From positions 13,072,199-13,136,198 of the forward strand of contig OZ036002.1 in assembly GCA_964035015.1 (NCBI GenBank): a stretch of 64,000 bases of DNA. The letters are read 5' to 3'. The DNA comes from Corallium rubrum (taxonomy: Eukaryota > Cnidaria > Anthozoa > Scleralcyonacea > Coralliidae). The first letter of the stretch is position 1. Each line of letters opens with the position of its first letter. Positions 45,609 to 58,800 of this stretch are shown here, piece by piece. The notes beneath the pieces were generated by a model. It ran no database searches. It saw only the letters and a program-made list of their open reading frames with translations, and had not been told where the DNA came from. A program made the position numbers and the translations under genes.

Positions 45609-46825
45609 ATTGGAATACACATTTCATTTCTTTGTAGAACCATGGTATAACACATTCCAACTCCGTTCCAATTGTACATGGAACTGGGAATGCATTCTAA
45701 CTCCACGGCCAAGGCACTGGAATGGGTTGGAACTCCAAATGCAGTAATAAGTGTAGATACTGTATTAGGTTATTTCAGAAAAGTATTGATTTTTTTTTGA
45801 TTTTTTAAAAATTTATTTATTAACTTTACAACCATGCAAGAATGCAAATATACAGTAAATAAAGAGTGTAATACTTGAACATAATTGAAGGAATGATCAA
45901 CAGATCAATGATCTCATGTGAAGACCAACCCAAAAGTAAGGAATGTAAGCAGTGGAAAGCGACTAAAACAACGAATTAAAGAAAGAAAAGAACTAAAGTG
46001 GTAGAGGTTAATACTCAGTGAAACTAGCTAACAAAAACAAGAGCGACTATTAATAAGCAAGAAAAGACAGAGCACAATTAAGATAGGTTAGGCCAACACA
46101 GAATTGAAAGCGAAGGCAAAAATAGACGAGAAAAACAGATACTTTTATAACAGTGACACGTTAAAACTCTTAGAAGGAGACAAGATGCTACGCTAAAGAC
46201 AAGATATTATAAAAGCTCGGCTGCTCGTGCTTTGATCTAACCATATTTCAAAGAATTAAATTTAATTCTAGGAACTATGATCTATTATTAAACACTTGAC
46301 CACTGTTCAACTTGTTCAATTTTATATCTTGTAGTTTCAACCCCACATTTTCTAGCAGCGCATAACTACGTAACATTTTTTTTGCATATATCTATTCTAT
46401 TTCTAATACAAGAAATACAGTAGCTTACCTTTATTAATGGCCAAAAAATTGTCGAGAATCGTTTGAAATCTTTGAAGAGGAGCATACTTTTTTGGTCAGC
46501 AGTCATCAATTGAGAATTGATAAGTGCTTCATGTTAGGTCCACATAACAGCAAAAATACCGGATTCAATTGTTTTTTATTCCCATGAGGATGAAAAACAA
46601 TGTGAATCCAGATACTTCTGCTCTAATGTAAACGCCCCAGTGAAATCGAGATTTTCTTCACCAAAAAACCTTAGAATATGTTGTTTAATCGCGCAAAATG
46701 CCAAATATTGCCTATATTATATACACAATTCGTCATCGGCTTTACCACCATTACATGGTCAGAGCGAAGCACTAGCCGGGAAAAGTTCATATTGCATTTT
46801 CGCAACTGGTCCCGGGTTGGTCTTA

Positions 46826-46831
<6 letters not shown>
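45609..46831. other. Copy-C flank, no gene
   Basis: It matches 8168-8900 of copy A and, from 46405, copy B at 19060. No conserved frame. Confidence 0.5.

Positions 46832-46902
<71 letters not shown>
46832..46902. repeat. (TA)n microsatellite, left part (copy C)
   Basis: About 35 TA units. It is separated from 47793-47836 by an 890-bp insertion that copy B lacks. Confidence 0.97.
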
Positions 46903-46907
<5 letters not shown>

Positions 46908-47144
46908 GAAATTTATTACTAATTCATGAGTTTTGCAGCCAATCCAATTTCAGAAATTACGTCACATGTTACCCCTGTAAACCCATACAAACTAAAACCA
47001 ATGATGCTAATTAGTTACAACCACTAGTGCTTGTAACTAATTAGCATCTCAATATCCCAAAGGGATTTTTACTATTCATTCATTTTCACAATTCGCCTTC
47101 GGCTCGTGATTGTATATTCAATACAACACGGCCGCTCGTGTTGT

Positions 47145-47773
47145 CAGAGGCCGCGGAATCAGGGCACTGTGGGCAGATGCCCCCCCACTTTTTTCAAAAT
47201 TGGAAAAAAGTGCCCTTTTTCTGAAATAAAAATGCCCTCTATAAATGTGGCGGTTAAGGTTTACTGCGGCATATTCCTTATACTGGGAAGAATTACAGTC
47301 GTTGGTATCTAAGCGTGTACACGGCCCGTCAAAACATGTTTTATGTCAAAGTCAAAGTTAAATGTTTACCTTGGAGTACATATCAGGTTTTCATTCGAAC
47401 CAATACATTGTCACATGAATGTGCCCTTAGCCAATCACGTCTCGCCAATCCCACAGTGTTGATTTCAAAACGGTTAACTTTGGCTTAAATTTAGGACATG
47501 TTTTGACGGGCGGTGTACACGCTTTGGTGCCAACGACTGTAATGATTACAGTCGTTGGCACATTAGCGTGTACACCTAAATGTACCCATTTCGTAAAAGT
47601 ATGACTGCTATTTGCTGTAGAAAAGAGTGACTGTGCCGTTGCCCAAGGGGATGATAATGGAAGTTACAACCAACGTTTTAAATTATACAATTATTTTGAA
47701 AATAACCAAGGTGCCCCTTTTTGACAGTGCCCCCCCCCCCCCCCCCCCTTTTCAGGTGCTTCCGCGGCCTCTG
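47145..47773. mobile_element. hAT element, 629 bp, 8-bp target duplication
   Basis: The inverted ends are cagaggccgcgga and tccgcggcctctg. cgtgttgt lies on both sides (47137-47144, 47774-47781). It carries another miniature element (47292-47543) inside. No transposase is present. Confidence 0.85.
47292..47543. mobile_element. Miniature element nested in the hAT element
   Basis: The ends are attacagtcgttgg and ccaacgactgtaat, with aagcgtgtacac and ccgtcaaaacatgtttta continuing the inverted match. A third copy of the end (attacagtcgttggcac) follows directly at 47545. Confidence 0.75.
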
Positions 47774-47787
47774 CGTGTTGTAAACAT

Positions 47788-47792
<5 letters not shown>

Positions 47793-47836
<44 letters not shown>
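47793..47836. repeat. (TA)n microsatellite, right part (copy C)
   Basis: Remainder of the tract that is continuous in copy B. Confidence 0.95.
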
Positions 47837-47841
<5 letters not shown>

Positions 47842-47849
47842 CAATATAA

Positions 47850-48135
47850 TACACAACATATATATATTTACAATATATATTTTTTAGTATAAATACGCAG
47901 GTGATTATAGAAAATCACGCGCGCTGATTGGTTGAGCTACTTCGGACTTAGCCTGCGTTTCGGACTAATCTCGATAATCACCCACAGCGTTTATTCAAAA
48001 TGGCCGCCAGCCAATTTGTCAATGCGACAGAAGAGGAAATTTCAAAGAAAATGCTGCTCGAAAAGTACGAAAATGTGTATTTATACTAAAACAATTATTC
48101 ACCTCAGGCTCAGTGAAGGCGAATAATTATTAAAT
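47850..48135. mobile_element. Miniature element with a short start-codon frame (copy C)
   Basis: Counterpart of 20611-20945, lacking the inner hairpin. A frame at 48000-48089 reads MAASQFVNATEEEISKK and runs 29 codons. It resembles the start of a transposon protein kept in a deletion derivative; the family is not established. Confidence 0.5.
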
Positions 48136-48609
48136 ATTTAAAATATATATACTTACACTCAGGATTTTCCTTAGAACATAAAAAGGTATGTATGGTAGGG
48201 CCGTAACAAGACGAAACCATTTGGGGGGCCTACTGTGACCGTACTGAACAGGGAGGGGGGGGGGGAATACATGCCCCGGGAAATTTGAATATAGGGTTTC
48301 TGAAATAGGATTGCCTGGTTTTTGAGAGTATTTCCAGCATGTTTAAACTGATAAAAAATTAATCCTTAATTGTTAAGGTCTTAGGATTTTATCTTCTTTC
48401 TCGCTAAGAGACTTGTAACAACAATCGAACAGCGAAAACGAACACTGGAACCCAACATTAACAAGAACGATCGCTGATCAGTTGAGCCAGAGCAAATTAT
48501 TATGGTGGCTGTTTACTTAGTTTCTGGTAGTGCCAACCCTAATAACATTAGACCTAACTCTAACCCCACCCAACTATTATGTGGACCTCACATAAAGTAT
48601 TTACGTTCA

Positions 48610-48757
48610 GGCTCTTTTCCACTCATCGCAGAAACTAGTTCGCAACGAACTCACAAAAAGAACTCATGAGAAAACAAACACTTCCAGTTGTTTTTAATTA
48701 GATGCAAACACTCCCAGCGAGCTGCGAGCTGGTTTTTGCGATGACTGGAAAAGAGCC
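48610..48757. mobile_element. Miniature element, aggctcttttcc ends (copy C)
   Basis: Orthologue of 21430-21581. Confidence 0.8.
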
Positions 48758-49414
48758 TTTCCGTGTGTTCTCAGGCGTATGTCCGGGGGGTACTCGCTGG
48801 AATTCAGGGTAGGGATTAACCTGCTAAACGAAATCCAGAAGGCGGTTGTATAAAAAGCTAAAGTTAACTTTAACTGTTGTTAGCACTTGACTCTAGCCAA
48901 TCAGGACCAGCGTTTGAAAAGTTAACTACGGTTAAAACTACGCGACTGGTGGTTAAATTGTCGTTATAAGACTGATATACAACTGACCCCAGACCATTTC
49001 CAGACCATAGAATTGCGTACTTTTATTGTAACTGTTTCAGACAAAATAGCAAAAAATGGGACTCTGTTCCACACTAGAAAAAACACCTATCCACATGTGC
49101 CCAACGGCCCAAACCAAATTACTGGTGTTGTAAAAAACTTAGACCCTGCTCCAGATCAGGAGTAATTTATATATCCTAGCTGTTTCAGGCTGAAATGGCA
49201 AAAAACACCCTTCAAAGCAGAACTTCTCAATTCTTCTACGCCCTAGGATGATGAAATGTGGGAAGAAGCTTATGTTGTAGCTGGTGTAGATAGCTGATGC
49301 ACAATATCTTTATTTCTAAACATTGCTCTTGCATATTGCAAAGTATTCAGACTTATAGATTCTTTTTACAGATAAATAGAAGGAACAATGCGTATCCACT
49401 GTAACGTTTTGACT

Positions 49415-49790
49415 TAACAAATAAAACATAAAGCTCCGTGCATATGTACTCTTATAAAGGCACGTTTGACGTCATTTGAACACGAAAGAAGTTGAGTAGA
49501 GGCACGAGGCGATAGCCGAGTGCCTTTACACTTCTCTCGTGTTCAAATCACGTCAAACGTACCTTTATAAGAGTACATATGCACAGGAGCGATATGTTTT
49601 ATTTGTTTTATAAAATAAGAAGAGGCAAAATCAAACTAAAAGTGAGGTAGTTTAGGAATTTGGCGGGCTTTTCCGGCGTGCTGACGCCATTCTACGTCAT
49701 TCATGATCTATGTTCTCTTATAAATACACGGAGCCCAGCCAATCAGAGCGTGCGTAGAGGGCACCTTATTTTATAAAATGTAATAGAGTG
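49415..49790. mobile_element. Foldback insertion specific to copy C
   Basis: The arm from about 49419 (acaaataaaacata, gcatatgtactcttataaag) is inverted at about 49562-49609. Copy B has about 50 bp of different sequence here (about 22248-22297). A tail to 49790 ends 'ttattttataaaatg'. Confidence 0.7.
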
Positions 49791-50699
49791 TATTATGATA
49801 TCAAACCAGCTGCATCCCAAGCCATATCATAACACCTATATCACAAGCTATATATATCAAAATTCAAAAAAGCCATATTATAAGAGCTATATACTGTACA
49901 TAACAAGCTGTATTACAATTAAGCTATATTATATATAAGACCCACTGTATACCACATGCAAGACATAAAAGCTATATCATAAGAGCTATCTGATTTGCTG
50001 GGGATTTTTTAGCAGATGACACATATTTTAAAAGTTTTAATAATTTATTACACAATTAAAACAATTAAACAGCCCAACAGTAACACAAAACATCATCTAT
50101 ATATCAGATAAAGTAAAATAAAAATATAAATGTTTTTGAACCTCGTGTTCTCATCAACTTTCTATCTCCTCCAGTTCAAAATAAAGTCAAATTTCTTAAA
50201 TACTGCAGGCAACACTACATTGTACTGATCTAAATCACATTACACTACAGTTACAGATAGATTGCTCATGTCTTTTAAACAAAAACAAAATTACATTTCT
50301 TTTCAATTCAATTGAGTAAACTATATTAAATAGCCCGGTAACATACACCAATGGGTGCAAGCCCGAAATATTATTTTGGTCACTAGTACAAAAAATATAA
50401 TTGTTCTTCAAAAGTTCATCCTTCGAAAAGAAGTAAAGTCCCACTAAAACATTTAAGCACCATCTTAAAACAGTACATGGTGACAACGCATACTCAAGTA
50501 ACTACCGTTTTATGCAAAACGATGTTATACGTTGTGTTTGTCAGTTTGCGATTATTGAAAAGTTGTGAGCTGTTTCAATATACAGTAAGGACTGATCTGC
50601 ATGTTAAACCTCCAGAATCAGATTGTGTGTATCCATTCCCGCGAGTACTGAGTCACTTCTTGTGGTTGTTGTCTGACGTTTGACGGTTTTAAAATTAGT

Positions 50700-50997
50700 T
50701 ATGTACTGTATAATAAACGAGCAAGAGTGTTTTATCAGATATAAAGACACGAGGCGAAGCCGAGTGTTTTTATATCTGATAAAACACGAACTGCGAGTTT
50801 ATTGAACGGCTTCAAAAACGAACCACTTGGTAAGCTCATTGGCGTAGTAAGTTTGAAAAATAACCTTGTCTAAGTCGAGAAAATCAAAGCTAAAGTTTAT
50901 GTAAATCAGGAGATATCTTTATCACATATAAAGACACCATACGGTCATGATTTTGTTTTGTGTTTTCCTCATGAATTATTAATGAGTTTTTGAAAGA
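50700..50997. mobile_element. Insertion with a 25-bp-stem hairpin, specific to copy C
   Basis: Copies A and B read 'aattagttacagatttataaag' with no insert. The insert carries a hairpin (gtgttttatcagatataaag and its inverse) at about 50726-50790. The remainder has no recognisable ends. Confidence 0.65.
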
Positions 50998-52278
50998 TTT
51001 ATAAAGAATCCTAATCTTGAAGTAAAGGTGTAGACAATCAAATGGACGGATTTGATATCGTTCAGACAGACGTATCCTCCAATTAGTTACCAGTCAGCAG
51101 TGCAGCGATGGCAGTTCACAATGGCTATTCAAAGCTGGGGGAAATGTTGTATGCAGGTTCCATGTTGAAGATTTCATCTTTGAAAATATGGAAAATAACT
51201 GAAGTATAATCTTCAGTTAGTAGGCTGTGAGCACTAGTCACTGAACAGTCAGCACTTAAAGTTCTTAACATAGGTTATGAGCTCAGTTGGTAGGCTGTGA
51301 GCACCGCTCACTGAACAGTCAGCACTTAAAGTTCTAAACATCCAGATTTTTTCCATAGTGAAGTCATGTCCCACTCGTGGAAGCATGGATTGATAAGAGC
51401 ATTAGAAATCAAACCAGAAAAAACCACATGTTGATAACTTAGAAAACTTTGCAAATGTTGATTGTTGATCTTCATACACACGTATCAAACCATCAGTTCA
51501 GTAAATAGTTCATCGATGTTTGGCTTGTCGATTTCTAACCTCCTTTAAAATTATAGATGCTCGGTTCTGTCAGTTAATTCCACTGATTTGGCGTGTTTTT
51601 CATACATACATAAGTAGCACAGGAATAATATCAACGTACTAAGGTAGACGTAGAGGAATAGACAAATTTTCATGTGACATAAAGGATAAGAATTTTGCGT
51701 TCCTTGCTTCTTTTGTTGGTGTAGGTTAGAGAGTGTAACTCATCAACGTAAAAAATAACTTTTCAACAACGCGACAGATGACCCATTGGCGAGGTTGCTT
51801 CAATCACTGAAAAGTTACCATGTAACAGTGCTATACTGATTTCAGTTTCTCAGCTGATTTAAGTTCCAGACTGGTTGATGCAATGACCACTGTGTATAGT
51901 TACCATCCATTATTATCCATTACGTAACTGTTTTTGTACAATGTTGTCAGCAATGAAGAGATCGACTTCAAATCACAGAATGATTGTCCAAAGTAAACCA
52001 ACACTTGGTTTCAATGGAAGTATAATGGAACAGCTCAAATCAACTTCATCAGTTAATCGGAAACATTGTCATGTCTTGCTTAAAATCCTATAGACGCAGA
52101 AATCTCCTATCCTGGAAAAAGTGCAACTCCAACCACGGTAAAGTATTTGTTGTGAGCAAATCCTTATTATTAGAATTCCAACGAAAAGACAATCTCGAAG
52201 TTTAATTTTACAAGAACGAACCTTGGGTAGCAACTTCCAAAAAGAAAGCGATTTTATATGTATAGATTATACAAAAAA
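50998..52278. other. Copy-C flank, no gene
   Basis: Matches copy B 23210-24510. The short frame seen at 24174 is shortened here at 51950. Confidence 0.5.
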
Positions 52279-52416
52279 CAAGAATTTGTTGTAACACCAC
52301 TTTTCTATTTGATTGCTATAAGCTTCCGAACTGTTGACTCAGGCCTTCATCTAAGCAAATGTGAATATTCGAAATCTCAGCAATCAATAATAACGTGGTG
52401 TTACAACAAATTCTTG
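52279..52416 (-). ncRNA. Decayed hammerhead-like hairpin (copy C)
   Basis: The same hairpin as 24513-24649, with both core boxes changed on the minus strand: TAGATGA for CTGATGA, and GGAAGC for GAAAGC. Expected to be inactive. Confidence 0.45.
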
Positions 52417-53151
52417 CTTCTCTTACTATATTTGTCACCACGCAAACATTCAAAGAATGGCAACCATTCGATCAATTCTCGCTGCTCAGCATTCAAAAGG
52501 TGACCTGTGCGTTAAGAGATGCATGGTATACATTTTGTTCGGTGTCTTTAATTTTAATTTACACTGTTTGTGTTGTTCAATGAAAGAGAACTTCGTAATC
52601 GCTCTAATTCTAAAGGAAATATTTCTGATAAAATTTTCAAACCAGATTTTGCTACGAGTTCATATTGCACAGACAGTATACGTTCAGTGAAACGTATACT
52701 GTATGAACAGCGAGAAAAACGGTTGATAACCTTTGAGTCTAGTTTCCGCGTAAATTTTAGTCGTATAACAATAACAATAACAAAGCATTATTATAAGAAA
52801 TTTGTTAAAAGTTCAGAAATACAAGAATTTAAAACGACAACGTTTTAAGTAAAAGAAACCCCCCAAAAAACACAAACTATATATGCATGTTTGATAATAT
52901 TTCAGTTAAAATACGTAATCATGTTTTCTTATTCGTTTATTCGAAATTTTGAAGGTAGGCCTAATGCTAATTATTGTTATACGACCTATATGATGATTAT
53001 TATTATGCAATGTTTCTGTTCAAATACGCCGAAACTGAGAACGTTACAACGATTTTAAAGTCTGAGTGCACTTACAACACACGAGGATCTTTAAATTCCA
53101 GTAAAATCTGACGTCATTCAAACAAATTAATTTACTTATTTCAAAAGTCGA

Positions 53152-53476
53152 AAAGGTGAAGTAATAGGCTACGAGCAACAAACTGCTGCAACATTGTTGC
53201 GTTGCAAGTTGAAAAGCGTTGTTGTACGTATTGCCTTAAACATTGTCACGCAGCAAAATTTTGTTGTTGCAAGTTGAATCAACATGTTGCAGCAAGTAGA
53301 ACTGGAGTCTACTTTTTTCAACAATTTTTTCCAACTTGCAACAAAATCATTGTTGCGTGACAATGTTTAAGGTCGATATTAATACGTGCAACAATGCTTT
53401 TCAATTTGCAACAAACTTACGCAACAAAGTGGCGTTGAAAGTTGAAGAAAAATGTTGTTCGTATTACCTCACCTTA
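53152..53476. mobile_element. Foldback miniature element, copy C of three
   Basis: Same element as 16149-16477. Confidence 0.8.
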
Positions 53477-53567
53477 AGATTATACTTACGATTAGCGAAA
53501 TAACCTATATTCCCCATAAAACCGCCACAACGCATTGCTGATACTTCAATAATATCTCCTTTTGCAT

Positions 53568-53832
53568 GTTTGTTTGTTTGTTTGTTTGTTTGTTTGTTTG
53601 TTTGTTTGTTTGTTTGTTTGTTTGTTTGTTTGTTTGTTTGTTTGTTTGTTTGTTGTTTGTGTGTGTGTGTGTGTGTTTGTTTGTTTGTTTGTTTGTTTGT
53701 TTGTTTGTTTGTTTGTTTGTTTGTTTGTTTGTTTGTTTGTTTGTTTGTTTGTTTGTTTGTTTGTTTGTTTGTTTGTTTGTTTGTTTGTTTGTTTGTTTGT
53801 TTGTTTGTTTGTTTGTTTGTTTGTTTGTTTGT
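53568..53832. repeat. (TTTG)n microsatellite, expanded (copy C)
   Basis: About 265 bp, interrupted once by a GT run at about 53654-53676. Frames through it (FVCL or KQTN repeats) are by-products. Confidence 0.97.
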
Positions 53833-55842
53833 CTATCAACCTGTTTATAAATCAATTCACTACTATATCTCAAAATGTATTGAGTCGATTTTGATCTAAC
53901 ATTTTGGAAGGGTTAGCCACAGACCAAGGACCATTAACCCGTTAAATTCTAGTTGAATAAGGTTGAAAATTGGACGAAAATTTCAAAAAAGAAATTGACC
54001 GCCAGTTTCTCCGCGTTTAAGAAATGAACAAAAAATTCTTGATTGCGCTTATTATCCTTATATTTTGCAAACTTGTAACTGGATATTTATTACAGCATAA
54101 ATTAACAACTAACAATGGACGTAACACTTTCCTTGTTTATAGAATAATTCAAGCGATGGTGGACTAAGAGGTATCCAAAGTTAGCTTGTCTCTTTTTCTT
54201 GAATAACGGTAGGAGCGCAATCAAGCATTTTATCATGCATGTACATGCACTGCAAATCCAAACAAACTTGTTTTAAGAAAAAAATAAATCTTGTTTTAAG
54301 ATTTTCTTGTCCCGTCTATATAATAATCTTGCTGGTTTTTCTTGACAAGATATTTACTTTTAAAACAAGATTAAATATCTTAACACAAGAAATAGAATCT
54401 TAAAATAAGAAAATTAATCTCGACAAGACTTAGAGATTTTGCAGTGTGTATATAGGCCTGGGAACGAGTTGGCTCGTCTCCGAATATAAACATTCCCTAA
54501 TAATTCGCTGGAGGGGATAAACAGTCTCTGAGTGCCTTCAATTTAACACATATATACTTACGTCACAACTGAAAGAAATGCATGGTGATTAATCTGTATC
54601 TAAAATAGAAACTTATAATGTTACTTATTTACAAACAGATGACGTATTCATTCTTTGATAGTCTAAAAACTTCATTTTAATCAGATGAACCTGAAATTAA
54701 TTTTCGGCTCTCAAGCAGAACGAAAAACTAAACTATATACCAACCTTCGTGAAAAACAGGAGCTGGAATAGAAGCGTACGTAATAAATTCTATGACCTGC
54801 AAACATCTTGTCAATTTTGACAACAGCTTGTACGCAAACGTCCATGAAAATTGTGAAGCAGAATAATATAAAAGTTTTCTCAGCTCTTGTTGTACAATTA
54901 GTTGTCCTATAATCTTTTTATATCATATACTGAGAAAAACTCTCAGCTCTAGACAGGATTATAGAAACCCGCAACCTTCCGAAGGCTTTAATCAGTGAAC
55001 CACTAGAACTCAGAGGGCAGACTGAAATTGTTTTAACGTATTTATGCCTGGGAATGAGTTAAAAATCACGTGTGTCACAAGTATGCACTTGTTGGGCTAC
55101 AAGTCGCTTTGCTAACTCCAAGCTGGAATTATACTAAACTAATAAAAACATTTACTGGAAATTTACTGCACGAAGCTACTTGTTGTCCACCAAGTACACT
55201 TGTAACACACGAATGGTTCAAGTCGTTCTAATGTATAAATAGTACCAAAAACAACGCGGGTTTGAGTTCTGCATGTTTATAGAGCTCAGAGTTTTTCTCA
55301 ATATTAACAATTTACGACAGTTTGATGTACAGCAAGAACTAATAAAACTTTACTATCACCAAGCTGACAATCCTATAAAGAAACTAAGAATAATACAATT
55401 TAAGTCATTTTAAACTTGCCTACAGTAATTATGTAATCTTTGCATCAAACTTTTACATATATACTATACCCAATAAATTACAACAACACGCATCACATGC
55501 ACTAATAATTCGGTAGTAAAAATAAAAACTATCGCATATGGGAGCAAATACTACCAAGCCAATAGAATTACAATACCACGATACACTATAATACTTTGCG
55601 GTAATAGATACAGTAAATATCAAAACTATCACCAAACTGACCTAATAAAAAATTACTATGATCTAAATTCCACTTAGCACACTATCTGGAATATGGCATC
55701 ATGAACCTCAAAAGCATTCTGTTAATTAAGAAACCACTATTTTTTTCAATATAAGAAAAAAAAACCTACGTTTTTTTATGAATCGTGTCTCCTAAATCTT
55801 TTAGTGATAGCAACGCTATCAGAGCATAAAGAAAAACTTAGT
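53833..55842. other. Downstream flank of the intact gene
   Basis: It matches 25863-27473 and then 29253-29656 without the copy-B insertion. It contains the CACTGCAAA-ended element (about 54248-54443). The hydrophobic minus-strand frame at 55635-55453 is conserved with 29449-29261. Confidence 0.5.
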
Positions 55843-58800
55843 CTACATAGTCATGTCGCGAGATTTTCTCTTTATTTCACCAATATCTTTCCGGCTAAAC
55901 TTGACATCTTCGCCGTAGATAGTAAACGGCGCCCAAATCTGAACATCACGATAAAAATGGTTTTCATGGCGTCGAAGCATGTTCATTGTCCTTCTTAAAG
56001 CTTCGCAAACGGACGTTTCACTGCAAATTTCATCGTAGAATTTCTCCATGAAAACCTTTGTACCTGCATCGTGAATTCGCCACAGCGTAGCAAGAACGGA
56101 GCGAGCGCCAGCTGCAAGAAATGCACGTGCTAGGCCAACCACTCCTTCCGAGCAAGTTTGACCACTTCCAGTGTTACAACAACATAGGACGACTAATTTA
56201 GCATTTATCTCAATGTTAAGAATGTCCTTTTCTTTAAGAAGATATGATTCTTCTTTGGGGAGGGTTGAACTAGGATTAGGGGCAAGAAAAATCTCGCCAC
56301 GTTCTCTGTCTCCATGAGCTGCAATATGGATTATGCTAGCGCCAGGGATAGATTTTAAAACTCGTTGTTTTATCGCTTCACCCTCTACTAAAGGCTTAGC
56401 GTCAAAACGAGATGCCAGTAGCTGTGCTTCTATTGTGGCATTGGGTAGGTCAGAAACATCAAGACTCTCCCCACAAAAACTAACTTCTCCTACTGTAGGA
56501 TTACCTACAAACAATGCAAAGCCAAGACTAGCGTCATGCGATTCCTTCATCCTGGAATAAAGCGTTTGCAACGATGGCGTAATTTCAACACTGTAATGTT
56601 CTGACATTGGGCAAGAATTTTCATCTAGCAATGCGCAAAATGGCACGAAAAATAAAAATTTATCAGGAACAATGACCAGTTTAGTTCCTTTGATAAACTT
56701 TTTGACTGGATGTATTAATGCCTGAAATAATGCTTGTAAAATTGCACTGATTTCAGTCGTGTTACAGCAATTTACGGAGCTCTGCTTTACCGGAGATCTT
56801 AGCTTGGCGACGTCGATAGCTAGATCATAACGTTGGACTACCTCAACTAACTTTCCCATCTTTAGCTCAGAGTTCTCGGGCATATTGTGGTGAAATATGC
56901 TATTGCATGAATGGGATTTTTGCAAATGAATGTTTTTTGAATTCTCCAAATCACTAACACTCGATTTTTCTTTGGCATCACCAAACTTGTCATTGAATGA
57001 AATCTGGCTCCATTGTATTTCCGCAATTTTTAGTTGCGCTTCAAAAGAAGAATCTGAATCTAGTTTATACATAGAGGAATCACGACTTAATTCAACACAA
57101 TGAGCCTTAAGAAACATCTCCAATTTACGAAAAATGTAATCCTCCGGCAAAGTCAGATCTTCATTTCGTCTCAAAGTTTCGTATCTACCTCTACCTTCGA
57201 CATTTAAAACCCAAATATTGAGAAATTTATCATGATCAAACGAGTAGAATAAAATAGTAGAATTATTTTCTTTAAGCTGGATAGCTTTCCTAAAATCGTC
57301 TATTTGCATGTCTTCTTCACTGTGATCAATTTTCCGCCAAATTTCATGTGCATAAGACGGCATGTGATCAACAATGTGCAACTTCTTACGTTTCTCCATA
57401 AAAGCAAGCAGTGCCTTGGCCTTGCTAAGATCAATAACTAACAATGCGGCTGTAATACGTTTCAACAAAATGAAACAATGCATTAAGATGACATACCGTC
57501 CAAAGTATTCAGTAGTGAATGATATCTTGTTTTCATCAACGCTTAAATCGAAAACTATCTTATCATGGACCTGGACAGATCTCTGTATAAGCGACACAGC
57601 ATGTTGTAATTTGCTGATAGCTTCCGATTCGCAAGGTATCTCACGACTTAATAAAAAATGAGAGCATCCCATGTTTGCAAGTGACGTACTTTTAGACCAC
57701 ACATCGCCAATTTCGACACTAAGTTCGTAGGATTTTTGGAAAAAAGTAATGGCTTTTCCATAATCCCCCACACTAAGGTAGGCAACACCCAAATTTCCAT
57801 TGCCACTCATAATTGCTGACTGATTCCCTATTTCAGAGCTAATTGTTAAACTTTTATTAAAACAATCAATAGCCTTTTCAAACTCTCTTAAACTTAGATA
57901 GGCATTTCCTATATCTCCACAGCATGAAGCTATTCCTAAAGGTTCCCCTATTTCAGTACTGATTTTGAGACTTTTCTTGAAACATGCGATGGCTTCTTCA
58001 GGCCGCTTCATACTACAATAGACAGTTCCTAAAATTCCATTCCCACTTGCTATTCCTGACTGATCCCCTATTTCAGAGCTGATTGCTAGACCTTTATTAA
58101 GATACTCAACAGCCTTTTCATACTGCCCTAATTTACCGTAAGCATCCCCTAAGTTATCATAGTTACATGCTCTACCTTTGCAATTCCCTATTTCTGAGTT
58201 GATTTCTAGAGCTTTATTGAGATACTCAATTGCTTTTTCATACTGCCCTAACTTAGTATAAGCATTCCCCAAATTATTATTGTTAGATGCTATAGCTGAG
58301 CGATCCCCTATTGCAGTACTAATCGCTAGAGCTTCATTGTAATGCTCAACGGCTTTACTATAGTTACCCATATGGAGATATGCACCTCCCAAGTTTCCAC
58401 AAGCACTACCTACTCCTGACCGATCGCCTATTTCAGTGCTGATAACCAGACCTTGATTGTAACACTTAATGGCTTTTGCATACTTTCCGATCTTCATATA
58501 AGCATTTCCCAAATTCTGATTGTTACCTGCTTTTCCTATAGAAAACCCTACATCAGAACCGATTTCTAGACCTTTTTCGAAATGTACAATTGCTTTTTTA
58601 TACTGCTCTAAATGGAAATAGACATTGCCCAGGTAGCCATTGTTAGTTGCTATCCCTAAGCGATATCCTACTTCAGTACTAAGTTCCAGACCTCTATTGC
58701 AATACTCCATAGCTTTTTCATACTGTCCTAAACAACAATAAGCCATCCCACAATGTCCAATTATACTTGCTTCTACTGACCTATTCCCTATTTCAGTGCT

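Noticed and set aside
53505-53899. Frames of KQTN or FVCL repeats on both strands
   Set aside because: Direct products of the TTTG microsatellite. The same holds for the HPSI and MDGW frames at 61935-62431 and the YIYI frames at the TA tracts.
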